From: a virus
Virus record (IMG/VR): IMGVR_UViG_3300017917_002792
Span: 1-22,789 of that record
Reading direction: 5' to 3' (one strand)
Length of the DNA stretch: 22,789 nucleotides
Part shown: positions 13,187-21,098 of the stretch, in pieces
Layout of the letters: every line of letters begins with the position of its first letter
Position numbering within the stretch: the stretch's first letter is position 1
The notes under the pieces: generated by a model
What the model was told of the DNA's origin: nothing
The model's input: only the letters and a program-made list of their open reading frames with translations
Databases searched by the model: none
Position numbers and translations under genes: made by a program

Positions 13187-15112
13187 ATGAAGATAAGAGA
13201 AAAAACAGTATATGTATATGATATCGAAGTTTTTCCTAATGTCTTTCATTGTACAGTAAAAAATACTGAAACAGAAGAATATTATAAATTTGAAATATCT
13301 TGTAGAAAAAATCAATTAAAAGAATTAGTTGATTTATTCTGGACAATCAGAGATAACTTTGGTTATGGAGATATAATAGATTATAATACTGATAAGATTT
13401 TTGCTGGTTATAATAATATACATTACGATAATGCTATTATGAATTATATAATAGATTATCAAGATACTTTAAGTAATAAAAATTACTTACAGATATGTGA
13501 TAGTATATTTAACTTAAGTAAAGTAATAACTACATCGGATGATAGCGATATTGAGAAATGGAAGAAATGGAAGTATCAAGTAAGTTTTGAAACTCTTGAT
13601 ATTCTTACTATGTTATATTCTAGTAAATTAAGAGTCGGATTAAAGGATATGCAAGTAACTATGCAATATCCTAACGTTTTAGAGTTTGAAGGAGACTTTA
13701 ATAAGTCTCTAGAAGAATCTAAAATAGATGAAATGATAGAATATAATATAAATGATGTAGACTCTACTGAAGAGTTGTTAAATAGATGCAAGAAAGATAT
13801 AGACTTAAGAATAAGTATTGAAGATGAATATAAAGTTAAAGTATTGAATAAAGATGGAGTAAATATTGGAATGAAAATTCTAACTCAGAAATATTTAGAA
13901 AAGACAGGATTGTCTTGGAAAGATATTAAAGATTTACGGAGTCCTGCAGATACTATAGCGTTAAACGATGTTATATTACCTTTTATTGAATATAAAGATT
14001 CTTTACTAAAGAATGTACTATATGATATGAAAAGTCAAGTAGTATCTCCTGGTAGAAAAGGATATGAAAATAAATTCATATTTAGAGGATTAAAATATTC
14101 AGTAGGAGTTGGTGGTATACATTCAGAAAATAAGCCAGAAATAATTATTCCTAAAGAAGATGAAATATTAGTAGACGTTGACGTCGAATCTTTATATCCA
14201 AGTATGTTAATAGAGTATGGATTCTATCCTAAGCACTTAGGACCAGAATTCTTAGAAGTTTATCGTCAAATAAAAGAAGAAAGAATGGAAGCAAAACATA
14301 ATGGTAATAAAGTTAAGAATGAAACTTTAAAATTAGCTCTTAACGGTTTATCAGGAAATTTGCAGAATGAACATAATTTTTGTTATAGTCCAGAAGCTGT
14401 AATGAAAATTAGAATAAATGGTCAGTTACTTTTATTAATGTTAGCTGAAAGACTTACTGATATTAGTTGTAGAATTGTTCAAGCTAATACTGATGGATTA
14501 TTTGTATTACTTAAGAAAAATATTTACGAACAAGTTAAACAAGTCTGTAAAGAATGGGAACAACAAACTAAACTAGTATTGGAAGAAGATCGTTTTGAAG
14601 CAATGTATCAATTTGCTATTAATGATTATATTGCAATAGCAGAAGGATATAGTAAAAGTAAAGATGAAAAGCTTATTAAAAAGAAGGGTATGTTTATTAC
14701 TGATGTTAAGCTAGGTAAAGGATTGTCTGCAAAGATAATACCAGAAGCTATAGTAAGATATTTTGCTGATAATGTACCTGTTAAAGATACTATTTATAAC
14801 TGTAAAGATATAAAGAAATATTTAATGTCTGAAAAGACAGGTAAGCAATGGCATGTTGAGTATATGAATAAACCCCAACAAAGATGTAATAGATTCTACG
14901 CATCAATGAGTGGCGGTTATTTATATAAATGGAAAGAAGATGATGATGGTAATAAAAGATATCAGAATATGTTAGCAGATTCTGGGGTTATATTACTAAA
15001 TAAATTTGATGATAAACCAATAGAAGAAAGAAAAATTAATTATAGATATTATTTAAAGGAAACTTTAAAAATAATAGAAGAATTACAACCAAGACAACTA
15101 GCGTTGTTTTAA
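13187..15112 (+). CDS. polB: family B DNA polymerase with 3'-5' exonuclease
   Basis: This 641-residue replicative polymerase has a proofreading domain at residues 1-200: Exo I D12-I-E14, Exo II with N77 and D81, Exo III Y186-x3-D190. Palm motif A is D332-V-E-S-L-Y-P-S, motif B is K382-x3-N386-G, and motif C is N434-T-D436-G. In motif C the first Asp of the usual DTD is Asn, while the second, a metal ligand in RB69 polymerase, is kept. It is short for the family, and the A-to-B gap is only 50 residues. It heads the replication block, behind a tRNA-like leader, and is followed by a winged-helix protein and DnaB. Family confidence is high. Confidence 0.93.
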   Translation: MKIREKTVYVYDIEVFPNVFHCTVKNTETEEYYKFEISCRKNQLKELVDLFWTIRDNFGYGDIIDYNTDKIFAGYNNIHYDNAIMNYIIDYQDTLSNKNYLQICDSIFNLSKVITTSDDSDIEKWKKWKYQVSFETLDILTMLYSSKLRVGLKDMQVTMQYPNVLEFEGDFNKSLEESKIDEMIEYNINDVDSTEELLNRCKKDIDLRISIEDEYKVKVLNKDGVNIGMKILTQKYLEKTGLSWKDIKDLRSPADTIALNDVILPFIEYKDSLLKNVLYDMKSQVVSPGRKGYENKFIFRGLKYSVGVGGIHSENKPEIIIPKEDEILVDVDVESLYPSMLIEYGFYPKHLGPEFLEVYRQIKEERMEAKHNGNKVKNETLKLALNGLSGNLQNEHNFCYSPEAVMKIRINGQLLLLMLAERLTDISCRIVQANTDGLFVLLKKNIYEQVKQVCKEWEQQTKLVLEEDRFEAMYQFAINDYIAIAEGYSKSKDEKLIKKKGMFITDVKLGKGLSAKIIPEAIVRYFADNVPVKDTIYNCKDIKKYLMSEKTGKQWHVEYMNKPQQRCNRFYASMSGGYLYKWKEDDDGNKRYQNMLADSGVILLNKFDDKPIEERKINYRYYLKETLKIIEELQPRQLALF

Positions 15113-15157
15113 CAGAATATTTCAGATTGTATCAAGCTAGTAAATAAATACGATATT

Positions 15158-15727
15158 ATGATACTAGAGATAGATACGTCAATATTTAAAATAGGGAAAA
15201 TAAACATAAATCAGTTAGTATTTTTAACCTTGTGTATGAATGGAAATCAAGACAATAATCAAGACATTCACGAATTTATTAGCCGAATAAGTGAATCGGA
15301 TATACAAGGATTAATCGACCAAAATCTAATTACCACTATTAATGATGGTAATGACAAAGTATATAAAATTACAGAAAAAGTAGAAGAATACCTGAAACCA
15401 GATATGACTATGTTTGACGAATTTTATAATCTATTTCCAGTGTATGTTACTAGACCTGATGGTACGAAAGGATTTTTACGAGCAAACATTGCAAAATGTC
15501 GTAAAGAATATAACCGTATTATTGGTAAATCTAGAGCAATGCACGAACATATTATGAAATGTCTAAAATATGAGATTGACACTAAAATGTTAGTCGGTAA
15601 ATTAGGATATATGAAAACTATGTGGAAATGGCTCACTCAGCATGAGTGGGAGGCTTTGGAAGAAGAAATGCAAAATTCAGTAGTAAGTCCCCTTAATGAA
15701 GAATATTATGGAGAACGAATCTACTAA
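15158..15727 (+). CDS. winged-helix replication protein, candidate helicase loader
   Basis: This 189-residue protein has a winged-helix-like N-terminus (residues about 15-75, with VFLTLCMNGN, then DIQGLIDQNLITTI). Its C-terminal half (about 85-175) reads MFDEFYNLFPVYVTRPDGT, later ANIAKCRKEYNRII, and ends in GYMKTMWKWLTQHEWE. That layout resembles phage replisome organiser or helicase-loader proteins, which recruit DnaB to the origin. It overlaps the DnaB gene by 32 bases, so the two are probably translationally coupled. The loader role is inferred from pattern and position; an origin-binding role is also possible. Confidence 0.7.
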   Translation: MILEIDTSIFKIGKININQLVFLTLCMNGNQDNNQDIHEFISRISESDIQGLIDQNLITTINDGNDKVYKITEKVEEYLKPDMTMFDEFYNLFPVYVTRPDGTKGFLRANIAKCRKEYNRIIGKSRAMHEHIMKCLKYEIDTKMLVGKLGYMKTMWKWLTQHEWEALEEEMQNSVVSPLNEEYYGERIY

Positions 15728-16676
15728 TATATTACCATTTAGAACTATATCTGAAGTAGCAGATGAATCGGTTAAATATATAGATGATAGGCGTAAGCAT
15801 CTCATCACACCTTTAAAAACAAGGTGGCAAAAGTTTAATAGAGTCTGTTGTGGAGGTATAGAACCTAATATGATATTTACTATTGCTGGAGGTTCTGGCA
15901 GTGGTAAAAGTGCATTTGTAAATACGTTAGAAACTGATTTAATTGATTTAAATAAGGCTCAAGATATAGTAGTCTTATGCTTTAGTCTAGAAATGGTAAG
16001 TTCGAGAAATATCGGTCGTAAATTTAGTAATAAGTTACGTAGAACTACCTCAGAGCTATATAGTGCTGAAGCTGATTTAACTAATGATGAATTTCAGAAA
16101 GTTAAATCTACAGCAGAACAAATAAAGAAGTATTCTATATATTATGTAGATACTCCTAGCTCAGTTAAAGCTATAGAAAATACTATTGATTATTTTCACG
16201 AGAATGTAGCTAAAGGAAAGTGGCTTATAATAATATTAGATCATGTACTTTTAGTTGAAGGTGATAGTGAAAGAGGCACAATTGTAGATTTACAGAAAAT
16301 GTTTATACGTAAGAAGAAATTATTCAATACAAGTATAATACAGATTTCACAGATGAATCGTAATATTGAGCAACCTGATAGAATCAATAATCCCTCAAAT
16401 CATTTCCCAATGAGAAGTGATTTATCTGCTTCAGATGCTATATTTCAAGCAAGTGACTATGTTATGGCATTGTCGAGACCTGAATTGCTTAATTTGCAAT
16501 TTTATGGTATCAATCGTCTACCTGTTAAAAATAAAGTTTATCTGCATTTCTTAAAAGTAAGAGATGCTGGAGAACCCTGTATATTAGAATTCGATAATGA
16601 ATTAAAATATGGTAACTTAATTGAAACAGTAAAACTATCTGAACCAGTACAAAAGAAAGTATTAATAAAAAATTAA
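15696..16676 (+). CDS. dnaB: DnaB-type replicative helicase
   Basis: This 326-residue RecA-fold helicase should unwind DNA ahead of the polymerase. Walker A is GGSGSGKS at residues 65-72, Walker B is the hydrophobic run ending in LDH (LIIILDHVLL) near 185, and the DnaB-like sensor segment ISQMNRN lies near 222. It is shorter than cellular DnaB because the N-terminal primase-interacting domain is missing, as in many phage versions. Two ATGs are possible, at 15696 and 15708. The longer form overlaps the upstream gene by 32 bases. The DnaG-type primase lies farther downstream in the same block. Confidence 0.88.
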   Translation: MKNIMENESTNILPFRTISEVADESVKYIDDRRKHLITPLKTRWQKFNRVCCGGIEPNMIFTIAGGSGSGKSAFVNTLETDLIDLNKAQDIVVLCFSLEMVSSRNIGRKFSNKLRRTTSELYSAEADLTNDEFQKVKSTAEQIKKYSIYYVDTPSSVKAIENTIDYFHENVAKGKWLIIILDHVLLVEGDSERGTIVDLQKMFIRKKKLFNTSIIQISQMNRNIEQPDRINNPSNHFPMRSDLSASDAIFQASDYVMALSRPELLNLQFYGINRLPVKNKVYLHFLKVRDAGEPCILEFDNELKYGNLIETVKLSEPVQKKVLIKN

Positions 16677-16688
16677 AAAGGCTAAATT

Positions 16689-17231
16689 ATGAAACAATTT
16701 ATATTAGGTTTAGGAAAACATAACGATAACGGTACATTAAAGAGTAAGATAATGAATAAAATCGCAAGTACATATCCGTTCATGAAGTGGCACGGTATAC
16801 ATACTGAAGAAGATCCAGCAGTAAGTGTAGCTTATGCAGGACCTGGCGATTATCTGACATTTGGCATTCGTCCAGATGCGCATTTTGCTGCGATAAATAA
16901 GAAGTATTATCGCCCTACAGCAGCTTATTTCGATCCTGCTGATTGTCGTTATGTCAAAGTTCCTAAATATAATGCAGATACCGAATTAGATCTAGCTATG
17001 ATGCGCTTAGCAGCATATGCAAAGTTCGTTGAAGAAAACGAAGAAGATCGTGGATATGATTATACTTACAATGGGTTGCCAGTACGTTTCTATCCTAACT
17101 TTGTGCAGATAGGAACTACTATTATTCCTTTAAAAGAATATAAACCCGTATTATCTACTTTAGATCCTACTATTATTAACATTATTATTAATATTAGTAA
17201 CACTGAAGAGATAACTAACATTTACGCTTAA
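16689..17231 (+). CDS. hypothetical protein, 180 aa
   Basis: This 180-residue protein is unrecognised. Residues 1-100 are mixed alpha/beta with several aromatic-rich beta segments (YPFMKWHGIHTEEDP, then YAGPGDYLTFGIRPDAHFAAI). The C-terminus has a hydrophobic Ile-rich stretch (PTIINIIINIS). It sits between the helicase and Sak4 genes, so a replication accessory role is plausible but not shown. GC content and codon choice are higher than those of its neighbours. Confidence 0.7.
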   Translation: MKQFILGLGKHNDNGTLKSKIMNKIASTYPFMKWHGIHTEEDPAVSVAYAGPGDYLTFGIRPDAHFAAINKKYYRPTAAYFDPADCRYVKVPKYNADTELDLAMMRLAAYAKFVEENEEDRGYDYTYNGLPVRFYPNFVQIGTTIIPLKEYKPVLSTLDPTIINIIINISNTEEITNIYA

Positions 17232-17311
17232 TTTATTAATTTTATTATAGAATAATTTTTTTCATTAAATTTTCAGATATTTTCATTCTCTATAGTAATA
17301 ACATATTATAT

Positions 17312-18052
17312 ATGATAATACTACCAAAAGAGAAAAATAAACCAAAGGTAAATAATCCTAGATTTTTGATCTTATATGGAAAGCCCAAAAGTGGGAAGAC
17401 AACTCTAGCTTCACAGTTAGAGAATAATCTTATTATAGATTTAGAAGGAGGATCAGAGTTTCTAGAAGCTTTAGCTGTACAAGCTAGAAGTATAGAAGAT
17501 CTAGGAAATATTTCAAGAGCTATTCAGGATGAAATAAATACTACAGGTAAAAAGCCTTATAAGTATATTACTATTGATAATGCAACTAGATTAGAGGAAC
17601 TCTGTTTAGGATATGCTAAGACGCTCTACATGCTAACTCCAATGGGTAAGACATACAAAGGAGAAGATATACGTACATTACCGAATGGTTCAGGATATAT
17701 GTATCTACGTCAAGCAGTACGTAAAGTAATAGATATGTTTAGAAATCTTTGTGATAATTTTATACTTATTGGTCATGTCAAAGAGATTATGATTAATAAA
17801 GATGGAGAAGAATTATCAGAGATGGCTTTAGACTTAGTTGGTAAACTAGGAAGTATAGTATGTGGTGAAGCTGATGCAGTTGGTTATGTCTATCGTAAAA
17901 AGAATGAGACTATCATTTCTTTTGAGGGTGGAGATAACACAATTAGAGAAGCTAGAGCACCACATCTAAGAGGAAAGAAAATAGTAATAGCAGACAGTGA
18001 TGATGATAATAATGTAAATGTACATTGGGATAGAGTTTATTTACCAGAATAA
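17312..18052 (+). CDS. sak4: Sak4-like RecA-fold ATPase (single-strand annealing recombination)
   Basis: This 246-residue P-loop protein has Walker A GKPKSGKT at residues 23-30, a Walker B-like strand YITID followed by N near residue 90, and a RecA-like core with LIGHVKE near residue 150. It matches the AAA_24 or phage nucleotide-binding family that includes Sak4, a compact Rad51/RecA relative that promotes single-strand annealing with a phage SSB. The SSB gene follows 60 bases later, which fits that partnership. An 80-base AT-rich leader with T-rich runs precedes it. A pure motor or nucleotide-sensing role cannot be excluded. Confidence 0.85.
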   Translation: MIILPKEKNKPKVNNPRFLILYGKPKSGKTTLASQLENNLIIDLEGGSEFLEALAVQARSIEDLGNISRAIQDEINTTGKKPYKYITIDNATRLEELCLGYAKTLYMLTPMGKTYKGEDIRTLPNGSGYMYLRQAVRKVIDMFRNLCDNFILIGHVKEIMINKDGEELSEMALDLVGKLGSIVCGEADAVGYVYRKKNETIISFEGGDNTIREARAPHLRGKKIVIADSDDDNNVNVHWDRVYLPE

Positions 18053-18112
18053 ATAAAATAACAAGACAGACTACCTGAAAATTATTTTATTAACTAAAAA
18101 AATTAAGAAATT

Positions 18113-18703
18113 ATGTATTCAAAAGATAGAGCAGCAAATATAGTAAAGAAAGATGTTAAATTCCTTTCAGCAGGTATTAATGAAGATGTAGTATTAAAAG
18201 AAGTTAAGTGTGAATTATCACCAAATAATAATTATTTCTTAGAAATAGTATTTGAAAAGAATGGTGCTACACTCACTCATACAGAATGGGAACCAGTATT
18301 AAATAATTTTACTACTACTCAAGAACAACTTCAACAGAAAGCTGATAATCAATATTCTCGTATGTTACAGATACTTAATTGTTTCTATAAAGACGAAGAA
18401 ATTAATTTTAATGGTGAAACATTTAAAGAATTTGCTAAGTATGTCGTTGACATGCTAAATGCTGCTGATAAGACTAAGAAATTAAGAGTAAAAGTTGTAT
18501 ATAATGATAGAGGTTACACTACGCTACCTAAGTATGCTAAGTATACTTTTATTGAACCAATGGAAATGCCAGAAGGTAAATCTTCATCCATTGCTATATT
18601 AGGAATTGATCAATTGACCAAACCTGTAATAGCTGATGCAGAAGTACCAGCAGGTAATCCGCTGAATACTGAAACAGAAAAGAAGAACGATTTACCTTTC
18701 TAA
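18113..18703 (+). CDS. ssb: single-stranded DNA-binding protein
   Basis: This 196-residue protein has a beta-rich core (residues about 10-160) with aromatic and basic residues, then a flexible linker and the C-terminal tip NDLPF. An acidic tip ending in PF is the protein-docking signature of bacterial and phage SSBs. It should coat single-stranded DNA at the fork and assist Sak4. The core is longer than the bacterial OB-fold SSB and probably belongs to a phage-specific family. A strong intrinsic terminator follows 43 bases after the stop, so SSB ends this transcription unit. Confidence 0.82.
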   Translation: MYSKDRAANIVKKDVKFLSAGINEDVVLKEVKCELSPNNNYFLEIVFEKNGATLTHTEWEPVLNNFTTTQEQLQQKADNQYSRMLQILNCFYKDEEINFNGETFKEFAKYVVDMLNAADKTKKLRVKVVYNDRGYTTLPKYAKYTFIEPMEMPEGKSSSIAILGIDQLTKPVIADAEVPAGNPLNTETEKKNDLPF

Positions 18704-18746
18704 TCTAACTGGTATTTGGGACTGAACATAGCAGGATAACTATGAC

Positions 18747-18786
18747 ACGTAGGGTTGAAATATACCCTACGTTTTTTTTATTTTTT
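18747..18786 (+). terminator. intrinsic terminator after ssb
   Basis: ACGTAGGGT (18747-18755) pairs perfectly with ACCCTACGT (18764-18772) around an eight-base loop. Eight T and then six more T follow. It is the clearest terminator in the window and separates the SSB unit from the MoxR/vWA unit. Confidence 0.88.
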
Positions 18787-18801
18787 AACTTTAAATATCA
18801 A
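18786..18801 (+). promoter_or_regulatory. shared leader motif before gene 18807
   Basis: TAACTTTA (18786-18793) and ATCAA (18797-18801) lie immediately after the terminator and before ATG18807. Placement right after a strong terminator is what a promoter would require. Confidence 0.5.
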
Positions 18802-18806
18802 AAAAA

Positions 18807-19925
18807 ATGGAATTATCAAGATTTATAAATAGAACATTTTTTAAAAATAATAAAGATATAACAAATCCGTTATATACTGTAGAAAATATTAACAAAGAAA
18901 AAACAAGAGAAAATTTAAAAGAAGGAGATATTATTCTTGCTGGTATTTCTACAACAATTAAAGAAAATGGTAAAAAAAAACGAATAAACAATAGAATAGG
19001 AATATACCAACTTAAAAGTTCATATGGTAAATTTCTTTTCATAGATTATTTAGGGAATGAATATAAAACTTCCACTTCTGGAATTAAGTTATTAAAACCA
19101 CAAGATGTAAAAATTAACAAAATTCTTGTAGATAAATTACTTAAAACCTATGAAGAACAATTAGACAAAGAAGAAGAACTAAAGTGTCAGCAAAGAATGA
19201 AAGAAATTGGTCTTATTCTTAAATCTTTGCAACCCGAAGACCGTTTACGTAAGATGGTTGATGCGGGTATGAAAAATATTTGGATGGTTGGTCCAGCAGG
19301 CTGCGGAAAATCTACTATGGCAAGAAATCTTGCAATAGCCTTAGATTTACCTTATCTTTGTGTAAGTTGCGGTATTGGAACATCGGCTACTGAGTTTATT
19401 GGTTATAAATATCCGACTCGTGAAGCTACTCGTTTTGGAGAGTTTTACGGTAAACCATCTGTAATATTAATTGACGAAATTACAGCATTAGATCCGTCTG
19501 TTGCTCAAATTTTAAATAGTGCACTAGCCAACGATGAGATAGAAACTACTACGGGTTTAGTATCTCGCCATAATAATTGTATTATTATTGCTACCAGTAA
19601 TACATTTGGTTTTGGCTGTGACCGTCAATATGTAGCAAATAACCAACTTGATGCGTCTACTATAGACCGCTTTGTAGGCGGTATTTTAGAAGTTACGTAT
19701 TCTTCTGAGTATGAAAAACAATTCGATTCTGAAGTAGTTGAATATGTAAATACTCTCCGTAAATTTATTAAAGAAATGGATATACGTAAAGTTGTGTCTA
19801 CTCGTTTAATACAAGCTGGACATAAACTTAAACGTTCATATTTTATAGATTGGAAAGAATTATTAATATTAAATTGGTCTAATAATGAAAAAGAATCATT
19901 AAAAGAATGGATTAAAAATCATTAA
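18807..19925 (+). CDS. MoxR/CobS-like AAA+ ATPase
   Basis: This 372-residue protein has an N-terminal extension (residues 1-110) with a beta-rich segment and a Glu/Lys helix, then a AAA+ core. Walker A is GPAGCGKST (162-170), Walker B is ILIDE with D223 and E224, and IIATSN is the sensor 1 region near 260. The aromatic and glycine-rich loops GYKYP and FGFGCDRQY resemble MoxR/CobS proteins. Such ATPases act as metal-inserting or remodelling chaperones with a vWA-domain partner, and one follows 12 bases later. The target in this phage is unknown. Confidence 0.85.
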   Translation: MELSRFINRTFFKNNKDITNPLYTVENINKEKTRENLKEGDIILAGISTTIKENGKKKRINNRIGIYQLKSSYGKFLFIDYLGNEYKTSTSGIKLLKPQDVKINKILVDKLLKTYEEQLDKEEELKCQQRMKEIGLILKSLQPEDRLRKMVDAGMKNIWMVGPAGCGKSTMARNLAIALDLPYLCVSCGIGTSATEFIGYKYPTREATRFGEFYGKPSVILIDEITALDPSVAQILNSALANDEIETTTGLVSRHNNCIIIATSNTFGFGCDRQYVANNQLDASTIDRFVGGILEVTYSSEYEKQFDSEVVEYVNTLRKFIKEMDIRKVVSTRLIQAGHKLKRSYFIDWKELLILNWSNNEKESLKEWIKNH

Positions 19926-19937
19926 ATACTAAAAAAT

Positions 19938-20726
19938 ATGGTTGAATTAAATTATACTTTTAATAATATAAGTGATTTTTATAAAGAATGTACTATTTCA
20001 ACTGAATATGGTAGACCTAGCGAAACTAAACGTTTTCTAGAAGAAGAAAATAAAGAATTTAAAGGATTATCTTTAGAAGAAATAAATAAAAGTAAATATA
20101 GTTATAAAAAAGGTTTAGATAAATTAGAAGATATTAAAATTAATATCAATGTTGGAGGATCTAAGCATAAATATAAATATGATGAATTTGATGGGGATGA
20201 TATGAATTATGATAGAATGTTAGAAGGTTTCCCACCTATGCTAAAAAGAATTCGTAACATTGGAATTGGATCTGGTAAATTAATAAATATATTTGTAATT
20301 ATATCTGAAAACTGTACTATTTCTTCAGAAGCAATGCTTATTAAAGCTTTAACATCTATTAAAATTATAGATATACTTGAAAATTTAGGATATCGTGTAG
20401 CTGTATATGCGTGCGATTATACTCAAGATAATAATGGTAGTTATAAAAACGAAAGAGGTGTAAAATATACTTTAAAAGTATGTTTAAAAAAGCATGAAGA
20501 TTCTTTAAATAAAGGATTAATATTAACTGGGATAAGTCCATGGTTCTTTAGACACTATATGTTCGCTCATCAATCGGGACATTATAAAACCGGTTGGGGT
20601 TTAGGATCTTCCATAAAATGTACAGAAAAACAAACTAAAGAAAATATAATAATAAATCACGGAGAGTGTCTTACTGAAAAAGATGCCGAAGAAAAGATAA
20701 AAACAATAAGTAAATTATTTGAATAG
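19938..20726 (+). CDS. vWA-like partner of the AAA+ ATPase
   Basis: This 262-residue protein starts 12 bases after the MoxR-like gene. Residues about 95-240 alternate hydrophobic strands and helices in the order of a von Willebrand A fold: INIFVIISEN (strand 1), a helix with EAMLIKALTSIKIIDILENLG, VAVYACDY (strand), and later GLILTGISPWFFRHYMF. The metal site motif DxSxS is replaced by SENCTIS, so metal binding is doubtful. Pairing of such proteins with MoxR-type ATPases is well known. I infer a complex; the fold assignment is by eye. The stop is TAG, with TAA four codons later. Confidence 0.65.
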   Translation: MVELNYTFNNISDFYKECTISTEYGRPSETKRFLEEENKEFKGLSLEEINKSKYSYKKGLDKLEDIKININVGGSKHKYKYDEFDGDDMNYDRMLEGFPPMLKRIRNIGIGSGKLINIFVIISENCTISSEAMLIKALTSIKIIDILENLGYRVAVYACDYTQDNNGSYKNERGVKYTLKVCLKKHEDSLNKGLILTGISPWFFRHYMFAHQSGHYKTGWGLGSSIKCTEKQTKENIIINHGECLTEKDAEEKIKTISKLFE

Positions 20727-21017
20727 ATAAGAATACGTTAAGCGATAAACAGCTCTTATAAAATATCATTATTTGAAATTAAGTAAAATAATATATAAGA
20801 CTATAAGGAAGAACAAATAAATATTTGTATGTAACTAAGATAGGTGTGAGTCCTATGATACGAAATATCTATAAAAAATATCGAACGAATATAGTTTACA
20901 TTTGTAAAATTTTATTGCTATTAGATTATTAAAATATTAAGCATGAGACATTAATATTTTTTATAAAACTGCAAACAGTTTATTTTTAAAGAATAATTTA
21001 TAAAAAAAAGAATTTTA
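20727..21017 (+). ncRNA. structured intergenic region before the primase
   Basis: No ORF is present. ATAAGA (20727-20732) pairs with TCTTAT (20754-20759). ACAAATA and TATTTGT (20813-20828) form a perfect stem with almost no loop. ATAGG (20840-20844) pairs with CCTAT (20852-20856) around TGTGAGT. TAAGTAA occurs at 20780-20786. Two terminator-like hairpins close the stretch. It is either a small RNA or a long 3' untranslated region. Confidence 0.4.
20933..20987 (+). terminator. two tandem terminator-like hairpins
   Basis: AATATTAA (20933-20940) pairs with TTAATATT (20951-20958), followed by a short T run. Then AAACTG (20966-20971) pairs with CAGTTT (20976-20981), followed by A and five T bases. 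Both stems are AT-rich but perfect, and together they probably end the MoxR/vWA transcript. Confidence 0.5.
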
Positions 21018-21077
21018 AGAGAGTTCCATTGAAAAAAAGGAAGTTGGTTCAAGCAGGTTCGAATCCTGCACTCTCTA
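21018..21077 (+). ncRNA. 60-base tRNA-like element before the primase
   Basis: Acceptor strands AGAGAGT (21018-21024) and ACTCTCT (21070-21076) pair perfectly, and A21077 would be the discriminator. The T arm GCAGG-TTCGAAT-CCTGC is canonical. Between them only TTCC/GGAA can form a short arm with an A-rich 11-base loop containing TTGAAAA (the loop of tRNA-Phe), and AGTTGGTT resembles a D loop without its stem. At 60 bases it lacks a full D or anticodon arm. It ends 21 bases before ATG21099. Confidence 0.55.
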
Positions 21078-21098
21078 CATATTTAAAATCTACCACAT

